Positions 45,997-53,953 of a stretch of DNA of 64,000 nt are shown one piece after another. Both the position numbers and the translations under genes were made by a program. Within the stretch, counting starts at the first letter, position 1, and each line of letters opens with the position of its first letter. The stretch covers positions 149,636 to 213,635 of the forward strand of contig JAUIKF010000004.1 in the NCBI GenBank assembly GCA_030430575.1, in the 5' to 3' direction. Below the pieces are notes generated by a model. The model had not been told where the DNA came from. It saw only the letters and a list, made by a program, of their open reading frames with translations, and made no database searches. The stretch comes from Bacteroidia bacterium (lineage in GTDB: Bacteria; Bacteroidota; Bacteroidia; J057).

Positions 45997-46055
45997 ATGA
46001 CCAATCGTTACGTTGGATGAGGGTCTCTGCCAGACACTCGGCAACTTTTCGTCAT
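45997..46055 (+). ncRNA. Candidate structured leader element
   Basis: Three nested complementary pairs occur in order: ATGAC (45997-46001) with GTCAT (46051-46055), GTTG (46012-46015) with CAAC (46042-46045), and GTCT (46023-46026) with AGAC (46032-46035). The helices are short and no known riboswitch consensus was matched, so this is a candidate only. Confidence 0.25.
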
Positions 46056-46154
46056 GTAGTGCAATCTGCGTTCAAATATGCCCCAGCATACCTGTACAAA
46101 TCACCTGCCAGAATTAACGAAAAACAGAACTTTCCACCGGGTGTTAAATAAAAT

Positions 46155-46173
46155 TACCTTTGCACTGTGCAAA
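46155..46173 (+). promoter_or_regulatory. Proximal -7 element overlapping a palindromic operator candidate
   Basis: TACCTTTG at 46155-46162 matches TAnnTTTG and lies 49 bp before the ATG at 46211. It runs into the palindrome TTTGCACTGTGCAAA at 46159-46173 (7-bp arms, one-base centre), so a dimeric repressor bound there would cover the -7 box and start site. Confidence 0.42.
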
Positions 46174-46210
46174 TGATATTTTAAACCAAATAGTTCAACC
46201 CAACAAACGA

Positions 46211-48631
46211 ATGTCCATTACCCAGAAAGCCAGTTTTTCCTTCCTATTCTTATGTCTGCTTGTTTTTCAGGCGAAAGCCCAATCTACCTTTCTCACGGTT
46301 ACGGATATATCTACCCTCGAACCCCTCGAAGGAGCTACTGTCCTCGTGAAGGTCAATGATGCAGACACTCAAGGGAGCTTGACGGATGTGAATGGAAAAG
46401 CGAAGCTTCCCGCCAGGTGGGAATGGGTAGAGGTCCAGTATGTGGGATATGAAACGCTCCGATTGACGCCCGAATCCCTACTAGCCCAAAAATACAAGGT
46501 AGGATTAGAACCTTCAGCTATTTCTTTAGATGAAGTAGTGGTAGTCGCGGGGAAATTTGAGCAGAGCAGCAAAGATGTGCCCTTTTCGATAGCTTCTATA
46601 CAGCGCGAATCCATTGCCCTTCAGAATCCCCAGACTTCTGCAGACCTCCTCCTGCAGACAGGTAAAGTCTTCGTCCAAAAAAGCCAAATGGGCGGGGGAA
46701 GTCCCAATCTGCGCGGTTTTGAAGCGAATAAGGTCATGATCGTTCTGGATGGCGTCCGGATGAATAATGCCATCTACCGAGGCGGCCACTTGCAAAATGT
46801 GGTCACGATAGACCCCAATATGGTGGAAAAGACAGAAGTCCTTTTTGGGCCGGGGTCGGTGCTTTATGGCAGCGATGCCTTAGGTGGCGTGATGCACTTT
46901 TACTCCCGCCGCCCTCACTTGGGGGCAGGAGACAAGCCTGTGATCAAGGGGAATGCATTTGGCAGATTTGCTACGGCCAATCAGGAGAAGACAGGGCATA
47001 TTGATTTAAATGTCGGTTTTAAAAAATGGGGTCTGCTGAGCAGCTTTACGATCAGCGATTTTGATGATTTGCTGGCGGGGAAAAAGTATCATAAAGACTA
47101 TCCCAATTTTGGGATGCGCCCAGACTATGCCATTCGCATCAATGGCAAGGACAGTATCGTGCAAAACGATAATTCCAACCTTCAGCGGTTTTCTGGGTAT
47201 CGTCAATATGATTTCATGCAAAAGCTGTTTTTCCTCCAAAATAAACACATCAAGCATGACTTCAACTTTCAATATTCTACCTCGTCTGATGTGCCGCGTT
47301 ATGACCGCTTGACGGAACGTCGTGACGGCCAGCTTCGGCGTACAGAATGGTTTTATGGACCGCAAGAGCGCTTGTTTGCAGCGTATAAGCTCAATCTTTT
47401 TGCCGATCAGGGCGTGTATGATCAAATGACCATCACCACGGCCTATCAGGGCATCAAAGAAAGCCGTCACACCAGAAGTTTTGGAAATGATTGGCGCAAT
47501 GACCGGAGGGAGCAAGTGCGCGTCTTGTCGGCGAACCTGGACGCGACAAAGGCGGTGGGCGGCCATGAATTTGCGTATGGACTGGAGGCAGCTTGGAATG
47601 ATGTGCAATCTGAGGCAGAACGCATAAATATTGTAAATGCAGAGACCCTGCCGCTGGACACACGATATCCCGATGGCGGCAGCGACATGACGTTTTTGGC
47701 GGCTTATGTGGGGGATACGTGGAAAATTAATCCTTATCACACCCTCAAAGCGGGCCTGCGTTACACCTCTATCAGCCTCGAATCGCGATTTGTCGACAAG
47801 TCTTTTTTTCCTTTTCTCCAAGATTCTATCTCGCAAGTCTCAGGCGCATTCAGTTCCAATTTGGGGTGGGTGTGGAACGACAGCAATGGCTGGCGGATCG
47901 CACTGCTAGGTGCGACAGGCTTTCGCGCGCCGAACGTCGACGACGTCGGCAAGACTTTTGACTCCCAACCAGGCATGGTGATCGTCCCCAATCCCGATCT
48001 CAAACCAGAGTATACCTATAATGCTGAGCTGACCCTTGGAAAATCCTTTGAAGATCGTGTGCGCCTAAGTGCCACAGGATGGTACACCTATTACGATAAT
48101 GCTTTAGTGGTAAGGGATTTTTCGTTTGAAGGCCAGGATTCCATTTTGTATGAAGGGGTGATGAGTAAAGTGCAGGCTAATACCAATGCCAAACGGGCGA
48201 TCATAACAGGGGTGAGTGGGCAGGTAGAGTGGAAAATTTACAAAAGCCTCAAGCTGAACAGCACGTTAACCTACACCTACGGGCAAGACATTTCAAGTGA
48301 CATTCCCCTAGACCATATTCCGCCCTTATTTGGCCGTACGGGCATTAGCTTTAAAGGCAGGCGCCTCGACCTAGAAGGCTACGCCCTGTACAATGGCTGG
48401 AAGCGCATCGACCGCTACAGCCCCAATGGCGAAGACAATCAGGCCTTTGCGACAGCAGACGGAATGCCCGCTTGGGCGACCATCAATTTTAAGGGGACCT
48501 ATGCCTTTACGCCCAATATTCGCCTTCAAATAGGACTGGAAAATCTCCTAGACGTCCATTACCGCTTATTTGCTTCGGGGATTTCTGCGCCAGGAAGAAA
48601 CCTGATTCTTGCTGTAAGGGCGAGGTTCTGA
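46211..48631 (+). CDS. TonB-dependent receptor, heme/hemoglobin (HmuR) type
   Basis: About 806 residues from the ATG at 46211, where a signal peptide begins (MSITQKASFSFLFLCLLVFQAKAQ). A short carboxypeptidase-regulatory-like domain (LTVTDISTLEPLEGATVLV) is followed by the plug: GKVFVQKSQMGGGSPNLRGFEANKVMIVLDGVRMNNAIYRGGHLQNVVTIDPN and VEKTEVLFGPGSVLYGSDALGGV. The barrel holds FRAP (in GFRAPNVDDVG) and NPDL (in PNPDLKPEY), boxes typical of HmuR/HemR-type heme receptors, and ends in LILAVRARF with terminal Phe. Heme or hemoglobin uptake is the best guess; other large ligands remain possible. Preceded by a long regulatory leader. Confidence 0.88.
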   Translation: MSITQKASFSFLFLCLLVFQAKAQSTFLTVTDISTLEPLEGATVLVKVNDADTQGSLTDVNGKAKLPARWEWVEVQYVGYETLRLTPESLLAQKYKVGLEPSAISLDEVVVVAGKFEQSSKDVPFSIASIQRESIALQNPQTSADLLLQTGKVFVQKSQMGGGSPNLRGFEANKVMIVLDGVRMNNAIYRGGHLQNVVTIDPNMVEKTEVLFGPGSVLYGSDALGGVMHFYSRRPHLGAGDKPVIKGNAFGRFATANQEKTGHIDLNVGFKKWGLLSSFTISDFDDLLAGKKYHKDYPNFGMRPDYAIRINGKDSIVQNDNSNLQRFSGYRQYDFMQKLFFLQNKHIKHDFNFQYSTSSDVPRYDRLTERRDGQLRRTEWFYGPQERLFAAYKLNLFADQGVYDQMTITTAYQGIKESRHTRSFGNDWRNDRREQVRVLSANLDATKAVGGHEFAYGLEAAWNDVQSEAERINIVNAETLPLDTRYPDGGSDMTFLAAYVGDTWKINPYHTLKAGLRYTSISLESRFVDKSFFPFLQDSISQVSGAFSSNLGWVWNDSNGWRIALLGATGFRAPNVDDVGKTFDSQPGMVIVPNPDLKPEYTYNAELTLGKSFEDRVRLSATGWYTYYDNALVVRDFSFEGQDSILYEGVMSKVQANTNAKRAIITGVSGQVEWKIYKSLKLNSTLTYTYGQDISSDIPLDHIPPLFGRTGISFKGRRLDLEGYALYNGWKRIDRYSPNGEDNQAFATADGMPAWATINFKGTYAFTPNIRLQIGLENLLDVHYRLFASGISAPGRNLILAVRARF

Positions 48632-48633
48632 GG

Positions 48634-48727
48634 TCAAATTCAAGCGCAAACTCAAGTTCAAATTCAATCTCAAACTCAAATTCAAGCGTTCTTACTTGAA
48701 CTTGAACTTGAACTTGAACTTGAACTT
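48634..48727. repeat. TTCAAG hexanucleotide inverted array
   Basis: A degenerate CTCAAGTTCAAATTCAA array at 48634-48687 faces an almost pure run of ACTTGA units at 48693-48727. The array separates the convergent receptor and CHAD genes. The CHAD stop codon (48682-48684) lies inside it, so the last part of that gene is repeat-encoded. Confidence 0.65.
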
Positions 48728-49644
48728 TCTTCTTCCTCCCAACTCCCCCATACTCCCGCTATCCGTCGGCAAAAAATGGCAGGGCGCTCTGTGAAAAGGC
48801 GCATTCCTAGATTGTATGAATCCTGTTCTAGCTCGCTATGTCGCTGGGCAATCAGCGATTTGAGTTTTGTTTGTTGAAGGGCCGTGAGGGGAGAATCATT
48901 TGTAACAAATACTTCTTCCAATACCGCCAAATCATGGTGGTCGCCAAGGTATTCTCCTAATAAGGCAAAGCTTGTGGCTTGGACTGTCAGCATTTCTGGC
49001 CAGGCCTGGGTGATCAATTCCATTTGGTAACGCAGGTATTTTACCTGCTTTCGCCATTCGTGGAAGGCTTCGATGCTGGGGGATGAATAGACGTGGTGAA
49101 ATGCGCGGAAGGCACTTTTGTAGACGCGTCGCATCCCTTTCGCCATTAGATCAAATGAAGGAGGCCCTTCCACCTCAATGGTCGTCCACAGGATCATTTC
49201 CTTCCGTCGAAGCATTAACTGCTGCCCTGCTTGCACATGGAGCTGATTGACAGAGATACTTTGATGCCCCGCTTCTTCCAATTCATTTGTTAGCTTTTTC
49301 CGAATCTTTTGTGCCAAAGTCTTGGACATGGTTTTGTCGGTGTGGTGTTGCAATTTTTCTAGACATTCCAGCCGCGCTGCCGCATCCCGAAGGGGAGACA
49401 AAGTACGACTGAGGTCTCGATAATAAGCGTCAGCCGTTCGGTAGGTGGAGGTTCCCAAGGTATCGCGAAAAAGGCGTAGCAATGCCCGCATGCGTTTGCA
49501 GCTTTTGCGGGTTTCGTGAATCGCCTTATGGGGGTCGGGGAAAGTCGTGAGGTAGGTAATGGAATGATCAATTAATTCCTCAGCGACTCGCCTGGCTTCT
49601 GCCAGAAGCTGTGCGGAATCGGGAGATGTGAAAACGTATGGCAT
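48682..49644 (-). CDS. CHAD domain protein with repeat-encoded poly-Ser tail
   Basis: A 320-residue all-helical CHAD protein. HKAIHETRKSCKRMRALLRLFRDTLG and AYYRDLSRTLSPLRDAAARLECL match the first half of the domain, and FHEWRKQVKYLRYQMELI with LGEYLGDHHDLAVLEEV the second. CHAD domains bind inorganic polyphosphate through conserved basic residues and localise to polyphosphate granules or to nucleic acids. The C-terminus, EEEE followed by eleven Ser and KNA, is encoded by a TTCAAG microsatellite and is not part of the domain. Its length probably varies between strains. Confidence 0.9.
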   Translation of the reverse strand: MPYVFTSPDSAQLLAEARRVAEELIDHSITYLTTFPDPHKAIHETRKSCKRMRALLRLFRDTLGTSTYRTADAYYRDLSRTLSPLRDAAARLECLEKLQHHTDKTMSKTLAQKIRKKLTNELEEAGHQSISVNQLHVQAGQQLMLRRKEMILWTTIEVEGPPSFDLMAKGMRRVYKSAFRAFHHVYSSPSIEAFHEWRKQVKYLRYQMELITQAWPEMLTVQATSFALLGEYLGDHHDLAVLEEVFVTNDSPLTALQQTKLKSLIAQRHSELEQDSYNLGMRLFTERPAIFCRRIAGVWGSWEEEESSSSSSSSSSSKNA

Positions 49645-49686
49645 AAAGGGACCAAAAAAGACATTTTCCCTAACAAATGAAAGCTT

Positions 49687-49694
49687 TACCTTTG
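49687..49694 (+). promoter_or_regulatory. -7 element for the third TonB-dependent receptor
   Basis: TACCTTTG, an exact TAnnTTTG match, lies 83 bp before the ATG at 49777. Confidence 0.42.
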
Positions 49695-49776
49695 CGCTGA
49701 AAACGAATAACTAATGAATATAAAATGAATGGCTCTTTAACCAATAATCAGTCAATTCATTAATTAATAATTCCCT

Positions 49777-52173
49777 ATGCGCATTTATTCTTCCATTATT
49801 TCAGCCTCTCCTTTCTTTATTTTCCTACTAATCCTCTTGGTGACCAGCCCTTCCGCTAGCTTTGCCCAAGAAGCACCAACGCAAAAAGTCACCGGGATTG
49901 TCTTAGATGAAATAACCTTAAAACCGATTCAAGGGGCACGTGTCACAGCGAAAGACAGCCTGCAAGATATTTTGACTAATTCTGATGAGAGTGGGAAGTT
50001 TATCTTGGAAAATGTGCCGTTGGGAAGGCGTGTTATCCTGGTGACCAAATTGGGCTATGCGACTTATAAAATAGCGGACCTATTGGTCCAAGGTGGACAG
50101 GAACCTGTCTTGGAGATCCTCATGACAGAAAACTCTGCAAAGCTGGACAGCGTCGTGATCACCAATGAGCGCAGCCGACAACTGAGCGGTCTGAGTACGC
50201 GGAGCTTTACTGTGGAGGAAACGCGGCGATACGCCACGACCTATTTCGACCCAGCACGTGTCGCTGCTTCTTATCCTGGCGTCATCAATACCGAAGACGG
50301 CACCAATAATCTCAGCATTCGCGGCAACTCGCCTAATGGCCTCAGTTGGCGCCTCGAAGGGGTAGACATCGTCAACCCCAACCACCTGCCCAATGCGGGC
50401 ACCTTCAGTGACCGCCCGGGCCTTACAGGTGGAGGGGTCAATATCTTGAGCGCACAGATGCTCAAAACCTCCACTTTCAGCTCAGGCGCTTTTGATGCCA
50501 AATACGGCAACGTCCTCTCCGGCGTCATGGACATCGGCCTCCGGACAGGCAACAACCGCAGCGATAAATATACGCTCCAGTTTGGGCTGCAAGGGCTGGA
50601 CTTTGCGGTGGAAGGGCCGATCGGCGATCCTGGGAAGGCATCTCTTGTCGCGAATTATCGCTATTCTACCGTAGGTCTTTTGGGGATTTTGGGCGTAGAT
50701 TTTGGGGATGAGGAAATTAATTTTCAGGACTTGTCGATCAATGTTACGATCCCTACGAAGATTGGTACGCTGACATTTTTTGGGATAGGTGGAAAAAGCA
50801 AAAATATATTTACCGGTCAACCGATAGATTCCCTTCGGACAGCGCAAAAAGAGCGATTTGACATTGGGTTTAATTCACGGATGGGCGCCATGGGCATGAC
50901 CCATACGACACTGATCGGGACCAAGACCTTATGGCGGACGGTAATCGCAGGTTCTGCGATAGAAAACATCCGGACAGAAGATTTCATCATCGACACGGCG
51001 ACGGTAGACCCCGTAGCGATCGATCGCTATAGCCAAAGTCGCTTTTCCCTGACCACCTCGATTACCCGAAAAATCAGTGCTGGAACTAGTTTGCAAATAG
51101 GCGGCTATATGAATACCATTGGTTATGGCATAGAGACGCGCAGTAAGGCGTTTGACGATCCTGGGCCCCTCCAGACCTTTGGAGAGGCTGATAGCATGAC
51201 AACGCTCTTGCAGCCCTACGCACGCCTGCAAATGGCGATAGGCAAGAAGCTGCAAATCGTGCTAGGCGCGCACGCCATGTTCCTCGAACTGAATGGCAGC
51301 AGCGCCATCGAGCCACGCTTCCAGGCGCGCTATCAAATTTCTGAAAAGCAGAGCGTGACGCTAGGCTACGGCCTCCACAGCCAGATGCAGCCCTTAAACC
51401 TCTACTTCTCCCCCGTAGACACGATGGACGGTCAATTTTCCTATATCAACTCTCAGCTCGGCTTTACGAAAGCACATCACGCCGTCCTGAGCTATGCCCG
51501 CCAAGTCAATGACCACTTGAGTGTCAAGGTAGAACCTTACTTTCAATACCTGTTCGATGTGCCCATCGTACAGCGTGCAGGGAATACCTTCTCAGCCCTG
51601 AACCTCTTTGAAGGGTTCATCTCAGATACCCTCACCAATGCGGGCACAGGCATGAATTATGGCGTGGAGGCAAGTGCGGAGCAGACGTTGGGGAAAGGGT
51701 ATTACTACCTGGTGAGTGGAACCTATTACGAGTCCACCTATGTGGGGGGAGATAGCGTAGAGCGTCCTACGCGCTATAATGGGCAGTATGCAGCCAGCAT
51801 CACAGGTGGGAAGGAGTTTTATTTTAATAAAAAAGGGAAGAGCCGCGTCTTAAGTATTGATGCCCATCTGGTCTACAGAGGCGGATTCTATACCACGCCT
51901 ATCGACACGCTTGGTTCTATCGCTGCGGGTAGAACGCTTTTCAAGGAAGACCAGGCATTTTCGGAGAAATTGCCCGATTATGTGCGCCTCGACCTGCGCA
52001 TTGCCCACAAAAAAAGCAAAAAAGGCTACACCCGAACCATTGCCCTTGACATCCAGAATGCGCTGAATCAGGAGAATATCGCCTATCGATATTACGATTC
52101 GCTGACGGGGGAAATTGTGACCAAGAATCAGCTGGGGTTGATTCCGTTTTTGACGTATCGGCTGGAGTTTTAG
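49777..52173 (+). CDS. TonB-dependent receptor with carboxypeptidase-regulatory domain
   Basis: A 798-residue outer-membrane receptor. The signal peptide ends at SASFAQ. A CarboxypepD_reg-like domain (VTGIVLDEITLKPIQGARVTAKDSL..GKFILENVPLGRRVILVTKLGYATY) precedes the plug (RVAASYPGVINTEDGTNNLSIRGNSPNGLSWRLEGVDIVNPNHLPN and FDAKYGNVLSGVMDIGLRTG). The barrel ends in LIPFLTYRLEF with terminal Phe. There is no STN domain and no SusD or DUF4249 partner beside it. Substrate is unknown. The gene is followed by a 219-bp cluster of hairpins. Confidence 0.93.
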   Translation: MRIYSSIISASPFFIFLLILLVTSPSASFAQEAPTQKVTGIVLDEITLKPIQGARVTAKDSLQDILTNSDESGKFILENVPLGRRVILVTKLGYATYKIADLLVQGGQEPVLEILMTENSAKLDSVVITNERSRQLSGLSTRSFTVEETRRYATTYFDPARVAASYPGVINTEDGTNNLSIRGNSPNGLSWRLEGVDIVNPNHLPNAGTFSDRPGLTGGGVNILSAQMLKTSTFSSGAFDAKYGNVLSGVMDIGLRTGNNRSDKYTLQFGLQGLDFAVEGPIGDPGKASLVANYRYSTVGLLGILGVDFGDEEINFQDLSINVTIPTKIGTLTFFGIGGKSKNIFTGQPIDSLRTAQKERFDIGFNSRMGAMGMTHTTLIGTKTLWRTVIAGSAIENIRTEDFIIDTATVDPVAIDRYSQSRFSLTTSITRKISAGTSLQIGGYMNTIGYGIETRSKAFDDPGPLQTFGEADSMTTLLQPYARLQMAIGKKLQIVLGAHAMFLELNGSSAIEPRFQARYQISEKQSVTLGYGLHSQMQPLNLYFSPVDTMDGQFSYINSQLGFTKAHHAVLSYARQVNDHLSVKVEPYFQYLFDVPIVQRAGNTFSALNLFEGFISDTLTNAGTGMNYGVEASAEQTLGKGYYYLVSGTYYESTYVGGDSVERPTRYNGQYAASITGGKEFYFNKKGKSRVLSIDAHLVYRGGFYTTPIDTLGSIAAGRTLFKEDQAFSEKLPDYVRLDLRIAHKKSKKGYTRTIALDIQNALNQENIAYRYYDSLTGEIVTKNQLGLIPFLTYRLEF

Positions 52174-52192
52174 GTTCAAGCGTTTCACAGGA

Positions 52193-52387
52193 GTTTAAGG
52201 GTACCATTTGAACCCTTGAGTCTGCGCCACAAACTCCTTTTTAAAGGAGTTTGCCTGATTGCGACGGGCTGAAGCCCAGTCGCAATGGTAAAAATGGGCG
52301 AAAAAAGTTATTGCGACGCGACTTTAGTCCGTCGCAAAAAGAAAAAAAGTCAAATTTGACTTTCCGGAGTGGACTCTACCCTTAAAC
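52193..52387. repeat. Cluster of five inverted repeats between convergent genes
   Basis: Outer arms GTTTAAGGGTA (52193-52203) and TACCCTTAAAC (52377-52387) enclose four further dyads. These are CAAACTCCTTT/AAAGGAGTTTG (52230-52253), ATTGCGAC..GTCGCAAT around GGGCTGAAGCCC (52258-52286), TTGCGACG..CGTCGCAA around GACTTTAGTC (52311-52337), and the perfect palindrome AAAGTCAAATTTGACTTT (52346-52363). It fills the gap between the receptor (+) and the DciA-like gene (-) and probably acts as a bidirectional terminator or is a dispersed repeat. Confidence 0.65.
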
Positions 52388-52392
52388 GCTCT

Positions 52393-52677
52393 TCAGAGAA
52401 TCCTCACCTCCTTCACCAGTTCCTGGTTCAGCTTGGTATTGATCATCTGGCGCAGACGGAAGCGGGCCATGAGGAGCTCGTTTTTCCAGGCAGGGGAAGT
52501 CACCTTCACGAACAGGGTGCCTTTCTCAAACCACACCTTCTCGGTGTTGGAAGCGATGGGCGTGCCCACATGCTTCTCCCAATCCGTGAGGATGCTTTGA
52601 ATGAGGACATCCTCTTTTAGATTGTGCTTCTTAAGGAAGCCTTCGATGGCATCGCCGAGGCTCATGTAGTGCTTCAT
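52393..52677 (-). CDS. DUF721/DciA-like protein
   Basis: A 94-residue protein of the DUF721 (DciA) family. LGDAIEGFLKKHNLKEDVLIQSILTDWEKHVGTPIASNTEKVWFEKGTLFVKVTSPAWKNELLMARFRLRQMINTKL carries the conserved W..hVG and the S.AW..EL core. In bacteria without DnaC, DciA helps load the replicative helicase DnaB, and Bacteroidota members are short like this one. Its ATG overlaps the stop of the NTF2-like gene by 4 bp, so the two are translationally coupled. Confidence 0.9.
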   Translation of the reverse strand: MKHYMSLGDAIEGFLKKHNLKEDVLIQSILTDWEKHVGTPIASNTEKVWFEKGTLFVKVTSPAWKNELLMARFRLRQMINTKLNQELVKEVRIL

Positions 52678-53033
52678 GATGGGTCTATGAGTTGTCGCTC
52701 TTCGCGGATTTCGCCAATATGGTAGTAGGCTACAATTTCGTCAATTAAGCCGTCTTTCACAACATACCATTCACTCACGTCTAGCGAAAAGTCGCCTTGC
52801 GTCGCTGTATAGCGGACACAGGCCCTGTCTTCCCCGTATAGCTCATCGTGAATTTCGAAGCGATAGCCCAGAAATTTGTCTTTGTTGGCTGCTACCTGAC
52901 TGACGTAGGCCTGTTTTCCTTCGACGGTCCCGAAGGGGCTGGTGTGCTTAAAGGTGTCTGTCACGGGTAGGTGGTGGAAGTCACCGGTTCGCCATTTGTC
53001 GAACCATGTGTGGATGAGCTTTTGAAGAGACAT
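52674..53033 (-). CDS. NTF2-like (SnoaL-type) protein
   Basis: A 119-residue protein with the cone-shaped NTF2-like fold pattern: LIHTWFDKWRTGDFHHLPVTDTFKHTSPFGTVEGKQAYVSQV, a middle strand set DRACVRYTATQGDFSLDVSEWYVVKDGLIDEIVAYYH. Members include ketosteroid-isomerase-like enzymes and ligand-binding proteins; no catalytic role can be read here. It overlaps the DciA-like gene by 4 bp. Confidence 0.8.
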   Translation of the reverse strand: MSLQKLIHTWFDKWRTGDFHHLPVTDTFKHTSPFGTVEGKQAYVSQVAANKDKFLGYRFEIHDELYGEDRACVRYTATQGDFSLDVSEWYVVKDGLIDEIVAYYHIGEIREERQLIDPS

Positions 53034-53109
53034 ATAAGGTCATTTTTTAGGTCAATTTGCGAAAAAAAAAGCCTTCTTTTATGTTGATGCATTATTTAAA
53101 CAATTTGCT

Positions 53110-53634
53110 TCAACCCCAAATTACGCTTTTGAATTCGTCAAATGAATTTGCAATCTTTTTCCAGCGATTGTCTTCAATTGGCTTGTCGCCCCAATAAAGC
53201 AAAATAACGGTTGGATTTTCTGGATTCTCTCTGTAATCCAATCCAAAGGGCATATCACTTCCTAGGCCAAAGTCAGCAAACAAAATCACTTTATCTGTTT
53301 CAATATTTCCAGGATAAATATTTTCATCTTTTCTACCTAAGAACATTACTCCATCGTTCTCCCATTTTGGATGATGCCAATCGTCGAGGTATTCCGATTC
53401 GTTTTGCATAACGCCTAAAGAGTATAGGGTAAAATCGGGTATAAGCTTTTTGAGGCCTTTTATCTCATTTGCAAAGGGGCACTTTCTTATGACCAGTTCA
53501 CTCAATTTTTTTTTATTTCTGGGTTTTTTCCAAGCTCCCGATTTAATCAGATTGGCCATTGACTTAGGTAACTTGTAGCCATTTATTGTTAGTTGGTCTA
53601 CCTGACTTCTCAATTCTGCTTCTCTTTTGGTCAT
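53110..53634 (-). CDS. SMI1/KNR4 (SUKH) family protein, immunity-like
   Basis: A 174-residue protein from the ATG at 53634, which overlaps the TGA of the upstream gene by 4 bp (ATGA). The frame opens further up, but only through that gene. YKLPKSMANLIKSGAWKKPRNKKK near the N-terminus and DDWHHPKWENDGVMFLGRKDENIYPGNIETDKVILFADFGLGSDMPFGLDYRENPENPTVILLYW near the middle fit the SUKH pattern, with the bulky IxFADxGxGsxxxxDyr core. SUKH proteins often neutralise secreted polymorphic toxins, but many are housekeeping. No toxin gene lies nearby. Confidence 0.75.
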   Translation of the reverse strand: MTKREAELRSQVDQLTINGYKLPKSMANLIKSGAWKKPRNKKKLSELVIRKCPFANEIKGLKKLIPDFTLYSLGVMQNESEYLDDWHHPKWENDGVMFLGRKDENIYPGNIETDKVILFADFGLGSDMPFGLDYRENPENPTVILLYWGDKPIEDNRWKKIANSFDEFKSVIWG

Positions 53635-53951
53635 GAAATATTCTCTTTTATGCCGTATTCGGTTTGAAGATTCAACAAGTAATACCCATACCACTGCTGT
53701 TCAGATTCTGCTGAGATCAAGACCAAATACTGATCTTTTGGGCCCCAAGTGATCAGGTAATGTGCGAATGTTTCTGTGCCATTTTCATAGCAGTAGGCTA
53801 GGTGTAGTTGTTGGGGAGATATGCCTTTCCTTTTTAACAAGTCTTTTGCGAGAGATTCGATATTGCGGGCTAATGAGGAAGGCGTCAATTTAAACGCTTT
53901 CATGGGGGAGGAGAAGGTCTCTTGGAATTGTGTGGGGGTTAATTCCTGCAT
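53631..53951 (-). CDS. Small protein, function unknown
   Basis: A 106-residue cytosolic protein (no signal peptide or membrane helix). The N-terminal half is helical (FKLTPSSLARNIESLAKDLLKRKGISPQQL), the second half strand-rich (HLAYCYENGTETFAHYLITWGPKDQYLVLISAESEQQWYGYYLLNL). No family was recognised. It lies 2 bp after the ankyrin gene and overlaps the SMI1/KNR4 gene by 4 bp, so all three are one operon. Its size and neighbours suggest an immunity or accessory role, which is inference. Confidence 0.7.
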   Translation of the reverse strand: MQELTPTQFQETFSSPMKAFKLTPSSLARNIESLAKDLLKRKGISPQQLHLAYCYENGTETFAHYLITWGPKDQYLVLISAESEQQWYGYYLLNLQTEYGIKENIS

Positions 53952-53953
53952 TG

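Larger units (their letters stand above)
45824..46210 (+). other. 387-bp gene-free leader region upstream of the heme-type receptor
   Basis: No protein gene is supported here. The stretch holds a promoter with both boxes (45937-45967), a 7-codon ORF (45997-46020, MTNRYVG), a nest of short complementary segments (45997-46055), and a second -7 element next to a palindrome (46155-46173). It is best read as a long regulated 5' leader. Confidence 0.5.

Noticed and set aside
46021..46050. Resemblance of GCCAGACACTCGGCAAC to the GGCAACC part of SAM-type riboswitches
   Set aside because: The rest of the conserved core is missing and the gene downstream is a heme-type receptor, so no riboswitch class is claimed.
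47006..47836. 276-codon open frame antisense to the heme-type receptor
   Set aside because: A shadow of a clear TonB-dependent receptor.
48693..48727. Tandem TTCAAG run as a CRISPR-like array
   Set aside because: The units are 6 bp with no spacers and no cas genes are present.
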